A stretch of DNA of 64,000 nt from Candidatus Proelusimicrobium tauri. Its GTDB lineage: Bacteria; Elusimicrobiota; Elusimicrobia; Elusimicrobiales; Elusimicrobiaceae. Location: assembly GCA_002311025.1 (NCBI GenBank), contig DBYY01000006.1, positions 9,641 through 73,640 of the forward strand, written 5' to 3'. The notes under the pieces were generated by a model that was given only the letters and a program-made list of their open reading frames with translations, had not been told where the DNA came from and did not search any database. Positions 58,822 to 64,000 of the stretch are shown in pieces; the stretch's first letter is position 1; each line of letters starts with the position of its first letter. The position numbers and the translations under genes were made by a program.

Positions 58822-59583
58822 ATGAATATTATAAAACATTTGAGGGAAAAAGTGGGATATTCTCAGCAAGAATTAGCTGACATAATTAAGGTTAGTAGAC
58901 AGACCATAATTAATTATGAAAATGGTCAAATACCTTCTGCTCAAAACGTGCAGAAATTGGCTAAAGCATTTGATGTGTCAGAAAGTGATATTTTAAATGG
59001 GCACCTACCTGTAGAACCTTCTTATGAAATTATACCTGCCAAAGCACAAAAAAATGAACAACAAATGCGTATTAGTATTCCCCAAGAGAATATAACTAAA
59101 TTTAAAGAGGTGTTTTTATATATTATTAACAAAATCGGGTCTAAATATAATGTCGGACAAACAGTGCTTTATAAAATTCTTTATTTTATTGATTTTGATT
59201 ACTATGAAAAGTATGAAGAACAACTAATAGGCGCTAAGTATATTAAAAACACATATGGTCCGACTCCTGTAGATTTTGCTAAAATTGTGCGTGAAATGCT
59301 AAAAAATGGTGATTGCGTTGAAGTGAAACGTAAATGTTTTAAGCATGATCAAACCAAATATTTACCTATTAGGGAAGCTGATATATCTTGTCTATCGGCC
59401 AAAGAGTTAGAACATATTAACTACACAATGAAAAAATATGCTAATTGGTCTGCAAAAGAATTATCTGATTATTCACACAAAGATGTGCCATGGCTAGCTG
59501 CTGAAGATAGAGGTGTTATTGATTATGAGGCGGTATTTTACCGCACACCAGAGACTTCTGTTAGAGAATACACAAATGATTAA
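58822..59583 (+). CDS. HTH-Panacea (DUF4065) antitoxin
   Basis: 253 residues from ATG 58822, nine bases after GGAGG. An Xre-type HTH (about 1-60; VGYSQQELADIIKVSRQTIINYENGQ) is joined by a linker to a DUF4065/Panacea domain (about 95-235: VGQTVLYKILYFIDFDYYEKYEEQL, GAKYIKNTYGPTPVDFAKIV, DVPWLAAEDRGVIDYEAVFY). Panacea proteins (SocA, PanA) neutralise many kinds of toxins. Here the toxin gene overlaps its 3' end. The HTH probably represses the promoter at 58764. Confidence 0.88.
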   Translation: MNIIKHLREKVGYSQQELADIIKVSRQTIINYENGQIPSAQNVQKLAKAFDVSESDILNGHLPVEPSYEIIPAKAQKNEQQMRISIPQENITKFKEVFLYIINKIGSKYNVGQTVLYKILYFIDFDYYEKYEEQLIGAKYIKNTYGPTPVDFAKIVREMLKNGDCVEVKRKCFKHDQTKYLPIREADISCLSAKELEHINYTMKKYANWSAKELSDYSHKDVPWLAAEDRGVIDYEAVFYRTPETSVREYTND

Positions 59584-59950
59584 TTATGAAGCAATAACAA
59601 CTTTCGAGCGCGAATTTAAACGATTATTAAAAAAATATCCTTCATTAGAAGGGGATTTCACTACATTGCGCAAGACGGTTGTGGAATTAGTTCATACTAA
59701 ACATGTTTCTCTTCCGTATGTAGTGCGTATAGAAGGATTGTGTGCTAATGATGGACAATATATGGCCATGAAAGTGCGTAAATTTTCTTGCCGCTCATTA
59801 AAAGGAAAAGGGTCTAATACCGGTTTACGTTTAATTTATGTTTTTGAACCTTCTAAGAAAAAAGTTACATTTTTAGAGATATATTGCAAGGCTGATAAGG
59901 CAAATGAAGATAGAGAAAGAATAAAAGAATTTATCAAAAAGCTGAAATAA
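59576..59950 (+). CDS. RelE-like toxin
   Basis: 124 residues from ATG 59576, which lies inside the antitoxin gene (8-base overlap), a typical toxin-antitoxin layout. The sequence fits the RelE/ParE superfamily: YEAITTFEREFKRLLKKYPSLEGDFTTLRK (helical start with the FxkdlKkL pattern), LCANDGQYMAMKVRKFSCRSLKGKGSNTGLRLIYVF (strands with basic residues), and LEIYCKADKANEDRERIKEF near the end. RelE toxins cleave mRNA in ribosomes; ParE types poison gyrase. Which applies here cannot be told from sequence. Confidence 0.8.
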   Translation: MINYEAITTFEREFKRLLKKYPSLEGDFTTLRKTVVELVHTKHVSLPYVVRIEGLCANDGQYMAMKVRKFSCRSLKGKGSNTGLRLIYVFEPSKKKVTFLEIYCKADKANEDRERIKEFIKKLK

Positions 59951-60016
59951 AAGATATGTGTTAAATACCAAACATAAAGGTCGAGACGCGAGACGAAATT
60001 TTATAAGGAGTAAAAA

Positions 60017-60127
60017 ATGGCTAAAAGCAGTAAAACTACAAACTACAGAAGTGCAATAACTGGTAGATTTGTTACATCAAAATATGCAAATAAGCATCCC
60101 AGTACGACTGTAAAAGAAAGAAATTAA
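60017..60127 (+). CDS. 36-residue conserved small basic protein
   Basis: MAKSSKTTNYRSAITGRFVT and 16 more residues, ending TTVKERN. TAAGGAG precedes the ATG by seven bases. I recall close relatives (NYRSAITGxFVTxKYAxxHPxTTVxE) as a widespread orphan small ORF, often beside mobile genes and toxin-antitoxin loci, with no known role. Basic and Ser/Thr-rich; no membrane segment. It lies between the RelE-like gene and the restriction-modification operon, followed by a hairpin. Confidence 0.75.
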   Translation: MAKSSKTTNYRSAITGRFVTSKYANKHPSTTVKERN

Positions 60128-60130
60128 AAC

Positions 60131-60162
60131 ATTTAGGGGACATATAATTATGGCCCCTAAAT
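60131..60162 (+). terminator. Hairpin between the small gene and hsdM
   Basis: Perfect nine-base stem ATTTAGGGG / CCCCTAAAT. Directly followed by TTTGACA, which may be a -35 box for hsdM. Terminator or operator. Confidence 0.6.
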
Positions 60163-60201
60163 TTGACAAACTTAATTTATATATTTACAAGAGAGATTTT
60201 T

Positions 60202-61725
60202 ATGGATAATACCACAAAACAAAAACTTTGGAAAACAGCAGACCAACTCCGTTCAAATATGGATGCTGCTGAATATAAACACGTCGTTTTAGGTTTAATT
60301 TTTTTGAAATATATTTCAGATTCTTTTTCTTCCACATACAAAAAAATGCAGGAAGATGATTATTACAAAACAAACCCACAATATATAGATGCAGACATCC
60401 GCGATTATTTCACAGAACATAACACCTTTTGGGTGCCGGAAATTGCCCGTTGGGAGTTTCTGCGTAATAATGCCCCACAGCCAAATATCGGCAAACTTAT
60501 TGACGATGCAATGTTATCTATCGAAAAAGAAAACCCAAAATTAAAAAACATTTTAAATAAAAATTATGCGCGCTTATCTCTTCCGCAAGGGCGTTTAGCG
60601 GATCTAATAAATACAATTTCCACTATCGGTTTTGAAAATGGCCAAACAGCACCTGATGCTTTAGGTGAAGTTTATGAATATTTCCTTGGTATGTTTGCCG
60701 ATGCGGAAGGCAAACGCGGAGGGCAATTTTATACAGCAGCTTCCGTAGTAAAAACAATGGTTGCTATTATGGCACCTACTGAAAATCACAGGGTTTATGA
60801 CCCCTGTTGCGGTAGTGGCGGTATGTTCGTGCAGAGCGAAAGGTTTGTCAAATTACATCAAGGCACAGGTAATTTATCTATTTACGGGCAGGAAAGTAAC
60901 CCTACAACTTGGCGTCTTGCCGCTATGAATTTGGCAATTCGCGGAATAGAATTTAATTTAGGTAAAGAACCTGCAGACACTTTCCATAATGACCAACACC
61001 CAAATTTGCGTGCCGATTATATTTTGGCAAATCCGCCTTTTAATATTTCCGATTGGGGCGGGGAAAAGTTAACCAAAGATGCTCGCTGGCAATATGGTGT
61101 TCCGCCTGCAGGTAATGCCAATTATGCGTGGATTCAACATATGCTTTCCCATCTTGCCCCAACAGGTGTTATGGGAACAGTTCTTGCTAATGGTTCTATG
61201 TCATCAAATACAGGTGGCGAAGGGGAAATCCGTAAAAAACTAATTGAAAATGATTTAGTTGAATGTATGGTCGCCTTGCCTGGGCAGTTGTTCTTTAATA
61301 CTCAAATACCTGTTTGCTTGTGGTTTTTACGTAAACAAAAAAAACGCAAAGGCGAGGTTTTGTTTATTGATGCCCGCAATCTCGGCTTTATGGCTGATAG
61401 AACCCGTCGTGAATTTACAGATGCAGATATCGCCAAAATAGCAGATACTTATCACGCTTGGCGTGCAGATGAATTTGCCCCCAAAAATAAAGATTATTCC
61501 GATATTAAGGGCTTTTGCAAATCTGCCACACTTGCAGAAATAAAAGAAAACGATTATGTTTTAACACCTGGCCGTTATGTCGGAGTAGCCGAAACTGAAG
61601 AAGACGATGAGGCCTTTTCCACTAAAATGACCCGTTTTACACAAGCGTTGACGGAACAAATGAAACAAAGCGAAGATTTAGACAAAAAGATTAAAGAAAA
61701 TTTAGAGAAGTTAGGAGGAATGTAA
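60202..61725 (+). CDS. hsdM: Type I restriction-modification DNA methyltransferase subunit
   Basis: 507 residues from ATG 60202 (AGAGAG upstream). N-terminal HsdM bundle (LWKTADQLRSNMDAAEYKHVVLGLIFLKYIS), then the N6-adenine methylase core: SAM motif DPCCGSGGMF at residue 200 and catalytic NPPF at residue 277; GQLFFNTQIPVCLWFL and the basic WRADEF end are family features. It methylates adenine in a bipartite site defined by HsdS. HsdM opens an operon with a membrane protein, a PIN-like protein and HsdS. hsdR is not in view and may lie beyond the right edge. Confidence 0.95.
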   Translation: MDNTTKQKLWKTADQLRSNMDAAEYKHVVLGLIFLKYISDSFSSTYKKMQEDDYYKTNPQYIDADIRDYFTEHNTFWVPEIARWEFLRNNAPQPNIGKLIDDAMLSIEKENPKLKNILNKNYARLSLPQGRLADLINTISTIGFENGQTAPDALGEVYEYFLGMFADAEGKRGGQFYTAASVVKTMVAIMAPTENHRVYDPCCGSGGMFVQSERFVKLHQGTGNLSIYGQESNPTTWRLAAMNLAIRGIEFNLGKEPADTFHNDQHPNLRADYILANPPFNISDWGGEKLTKDARWQYGVPPAGNANYAWIQHMLSHLAPTGVMGTVLANGSMSSNTGGEGEIRKKLIENDLVECMVALPGQLFFNTQIPVCLWFLRKQKKRKGEVLFIDARNLGFMADRTRREFTDADIAKIADTYHAWRADEFAPKNKDYSDIKGFCKSATLAEIKENDYVLTPGRYVGVAETEEDDEAFSTKMTRFTQALTEQMKQSEDLDKKIKENLEKLGGM

Positions 61726-61728
61726 TAT

Positions 61729-62454
61729 ATGGTATGTTTTCCAGAATATATATTTTCAAAATTTATAGTAGTAGTTTCTTATTTAACTGATCAATGTTTT
61801 ATTTTATTAAAAAGTTGGCCTTTTGTTCTTCTTTTAGTGATATTTTTATTCAAATTAGAATTAAAACATTTTTTGTCTGGAATTGAATCTGTAGAAACAG
61901 GTAATACTAAGTTAAAATTAAAACAAGGAAAAACAGATAATCAAGGCCTTTTAAATAATTCTTCTTTATTAACAAAAGTTGAGGAAAAAGGCAGTACCAC
62001 CAATAACACTAAAGTTCCTTTACCGCCATTTCCGGCAGGAGATTTTAAGGCAGTAATAGATGAGCGTGAGAAGGAATTACGAGAATGGATAAGTAAAGTT
62101 CCGTATTTTGAACAAGATACTCTTATCAGAGAACTTGCATCTTTTCAATTAGCTGTTGAATACGAACGTATATATAAAATTATATTTAAAAGTCAAATAG
62201 ACCTTTTACAACGTTTGGAAGGAATGAAAGATACTCTTAGTAGAGAAGCATCAATGGAGTATTATAAAGAGTCAAAAAAGAAATATCCTCAAGCGTATCT
62301 TAATTTTACATTTGATAATTGGTTGGCATTTTTAACTTCTAGTTCATTAGTAATAGAAGAAAATTCTTCTCTACAAATAACTAATAATGGACGAGCCTTT
62401 TTAACGTATATTATAGTTCAGCGTCAATATGATATTACGTTGAAAAGTTTATAG
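61729..62454 (+). CDS. Membrane protein embedded in the type I RM operon, unknown
   Basis: 241 residues, starting three bases after hsdM stops. Two hydrophobic segments (about 8-25 and 27-45), a Lys/Gly/Asn linker (about 50-100), a helical part (about 105-170; FKAVIDEREKELREWISKVPYF) and a C-terminal domain that looks like a winged helix (WLAFLTSSSLVIEENSSLQITNNGRAFL). That last pattern occurs in DNA- or protein-interaction modules. I recognise no family. Membrane location within an RM operon is unusual; it may act with the PIN-like protein that follows. Confidence 0.6.
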   Translation: MVCFPEYIFSKFIVVVSYLTDQCFILLKSWPFVLLLVIFLFKLELKHFLSGIESVETGNTKLKLKQGKTDNQGLLNNSSLLTKVEEKGSTTNNTKVPLPPFPAGDFKAVIDEREKELREWISKVPYFEQDTLIRELASFQLAVEYERIYKIIFKSQIDLLQRLEGMKDTLSREASMEYYKESKKKYPQAYLNFTFDNWLAFLTSSSLVIEENSSLQITNNGRAFLTYIIVQRQYDITLKSL

Positions 62455-62497
62455 TTGAAGTAATAAAGCAAACTAAAGATAAAAATGAGAACAATGT

Positions 62498-63397
62498 ATG
62501 GTACTGAAAACTAATTTACCTTTTTGTCATGATTTTGTTGTTATCATAGATACAAATAGATTCTTCGTTTCCGATAAGGATTCTTCTTTCTCTCCATTTT
62601 TTCCTCATGAGGATTGTGAAAATTTTTTTACAGAACGCAAGAATCGTCCATACGTCAGTTTTGGTAAATATTTTATAACAGAGATGGTTAAACAAGAAAT
62701 TATTCAACAGAAAAAGGAACAATTTGAAATTAGATATAAAAAAGAGGCAACATATTGGCATTTAGATATTAAGCAACCAGATTTTGAAAAAGACTTAAAC
62801 GATTATCTGATAAATAACCATATTGAGACTTTACCATACCCAAATGAAAATATCCTTAGTAAGATTATTAATCGGGCTATAGAAAAAAGGGCTCCATTTG
62901 AAGGAAAGGAGAAAAAAAGTGATAAAGGATTCAAAGATGTTATCTCATGGGAGAGTATATTAAATTATGATTATGAAAGAAATAGAATTGGTGTCGTTTT
63001 TTTAATAACACATGACGGTGTATTTGGAAAAGATGAAATAAAAGAAGAGTTTTATTTAAAACATCCCAGTGTAAAATTAGAAATTTATAAAGATTGGCAA
63101 GAGTTTAAGAAACAAGAAAAAATTATACATGCTGAACTAAGTGCTCAGAACAATATAGATTACTCAAGACTCTTGGCATTATTTCAGGAAAATGATTCAG
63201 AGGTAGTTGCTTTGGAAAATTATAAAAATAAATTGATAGGAAAAGAAAATAGTCCAATAGTTGAAATTGAAACAGATGTTATTAGAAAGGATAATACTAA
63301 ATATCACACGAAGTATTATTATGATATAACGGTAAATGAGCCGACATTAGATAATCCAGAGGATAATGAGGAAGCGTTAGATGTGGAGAAAAATTAA
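62498..63397 (+). CDS. PIN-like nuclease (DUF4935 type) embedded in the type I RM operon
   Basis: 299 residues. Acidic residues in PIN positions: VVIIDTNRFF (Asp18), KGFKDVISWESIL (Asp147, the KGFxDxxxWE pattern of DUF4935) and VVFLITHDGVFG (Asp173). Together these predict a metal-dependent RNase fold of about 200 residues, followed by a beta-rich C-terminal part (about 230-299; DVIRKDNTKYHTKYYYDITV). The ribosome-binding site is weak. Its 3' end overlaps hsdS by 17 bases, so it is translated with the RM system. Confidence 0.75.
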   Translation: MVLKTNLPFCHDFVVIIDTNRFFVSDKDSSFSPFFPHEDCENFFTERKNRPYVSFGKYFITEMVKQEIIQQKKEQFEIRYKKEATYWHLDIKQPDFEKDLNDYLINNHIETLPYPNENILSKIINRAIEKRAPFEGKEKKSDKGFKDVISWESILNYDYERNRIGVVFLITHDGVFGKDEIKEEFYLKHPSVKLEIYKDWQEFKKQEKIIHAELSAQNNIDYSRLLALFQENDSEVVALENYKNKLIGKENSPIVEIETDVIRKDNTKYHTKYYYDITVNEPTLDNPEDNEEALDVEKN

Positions 63398-64000
63398 ATT
63401 AAAAGAAGTTGCGGGAATTATAGGAGGAGGTACTCCTGATACTAAAGAACCTCTTTTTTGGGGAGGGGATATTTCTTGGCTAACTCCTAAAGATCTGTCT
63501 GATTATCACAATAGATATATCTCTAGTGGTGAAAGACATATAACAAAATTAGGTTTAGAAAATAGTAGCGCTAAGATATTACCTAAAGGAAGTGTTTTGT
63601 TAACAAGCCGTGCTCCTATTGGTTACATTGCTATAGCAGAAAATTCTGTTACTACGAATCAAGGATTTAAAAGTTTAGTTCTTAAAAAAGGACATTATTC
63701 TTTATTTTACTATTATTTATTAAAAGCGAATATTGAATATATTCAAAATATGGGTTCAGGCTCTACGTTTAAAGAAATATCAGGAAGTGTTGTTAAAGAA
63801 TTAACATTTTTAGTTCCCGAATATGAAGAACAAAAAAAGATTGCGGAGGTGTTGGGGGCGTTTGATGATAAAATTGAACTTTTGCAAAAACAAAATAAAA
63901 CTTTGGAAGAAATGGCAAAAGCCATATTTAAAAGTTGGTTTGTAGATTTTGATATTGTTAAAGCCAAACAAAAAGGCGAAAAAAAGGAAGATATTATAAA
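63381..64000 (+). CDS. hsdS: Type I restriction-modification specificity subunit, partial
   Basis: The first 206 codons, cut by the window edge. A target-recognition domain with the usual start (WRKIKLKEVAGIIGGGTPDTKEP, then WGGDISWLTPKDLS), GSVLLTSRAPIGYIAIAEN, and QGFKSLVLKK, ending LVPEYEEQKKIAEVLGAFDDKIE, then the long helix that spaces the two domains (LLQKQNKTLEEMAKAIFKSWF). The DNA target cannot be predicted. ATG 63381 lies in the PIN-like gene. The second recognition domain lies beyond the window. Confidence 0.92.
   Translation, partial: MWRKIKLKEVAGIIGGGTPDTKEPLFWGGDISWLTPKDLSDYHNRYISSGERHITKLGLENSSAKILPKGSVLLTSRAPIGYIAIAENSVTTNQGFKSLVLKKGHYSLFYYYLLKANIEYIQNMGSGSTFKEISGSVVKELTFLVPEYEEQKKIAEVLGAFDDKIELLQKQNKTLEEMAKAIFKSWFVDFDIVKAKQKGEKKEDII

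Overview
The window is AT-rich DNA from a Gram-negative bacterium. Evidence for an outer membrane includes several beta-barrel proteins ending in an aromatic residue, two autotransporters, a POTRA/Omp85-type protein, a SurA-like lipoprotein and KdsD for Kdo synthesis. The EF-P sequence, the WG-like repeat protein and the mixture of families look most like a host-associated Elusimicrobiota lineage. That placement is from memory of family features and is only moderately secure.

Left part (1-33 kb): mostly ordinary chromosome. It opens with the end of an Xaa-Pro peptidase and EF-P, then a few envelope genes. A long leftward operon (9241 to 3186) follows: a DUF1189-like membrane protein, queD, queE, folE, folP, a second PTPS-like protein, folK, then an NfeD / 42-residue membrane peptide / two SPFH proteins module. 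FolE supplies dihydroneopterin triphosphate to both folate and queuosine synthesis, and the PTPS paralogue sits where FolB is expected. Next come a TPR protein, a His-rich lipoprotein, MATE, KdsD, PreA, a VanX-type dipeptidase, RsmF, two DUF2207 paralogues (one fused to a macrodomain), an Omp85-like barrel, CstA, an alanine symporter, a Vat-type acetyltransferase and AqpZ. tRNAs for Ser(CGA), Met(CAT) and Val(GAC) lie in this part.

Middle (33-56 kb): accessory surface and redox genes in a region scarred by rearrangement. A roughly 2,000-residue Pmp-like autotransporter carries an unusual tail with a C-terminal membrane segment after its barrel, and its signal peptide lies in another frame across a poly-A run. 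It is followed by a SurA-like lipoprotein, flavin and hydrolase genes, a Na/Pi cotransporter, a metal permease with an HMA domain, a nitroreductase and a second, conventional autotransporter. Between them lie gene remnants: a glutathione peroxidase start joined to a headless DUF362 gene, a DUF362 tail, two cstA tails, a permease head beside a marR gene, a decayed hydrolase, and a 140-bp repeat present in full or partial copies.

Right end (56-64 kb): an integrated element with a Fic protein, a tyrosine recombinase, a Panacea/RelE-like toxin-antitoxin pair and a type I restriction-modification operon in which a membrane protein and a PIN-like nuclease are inserted between hsdM and hsdS. The element runs off the right edge. 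I see no CRISPR array and no rRNA.
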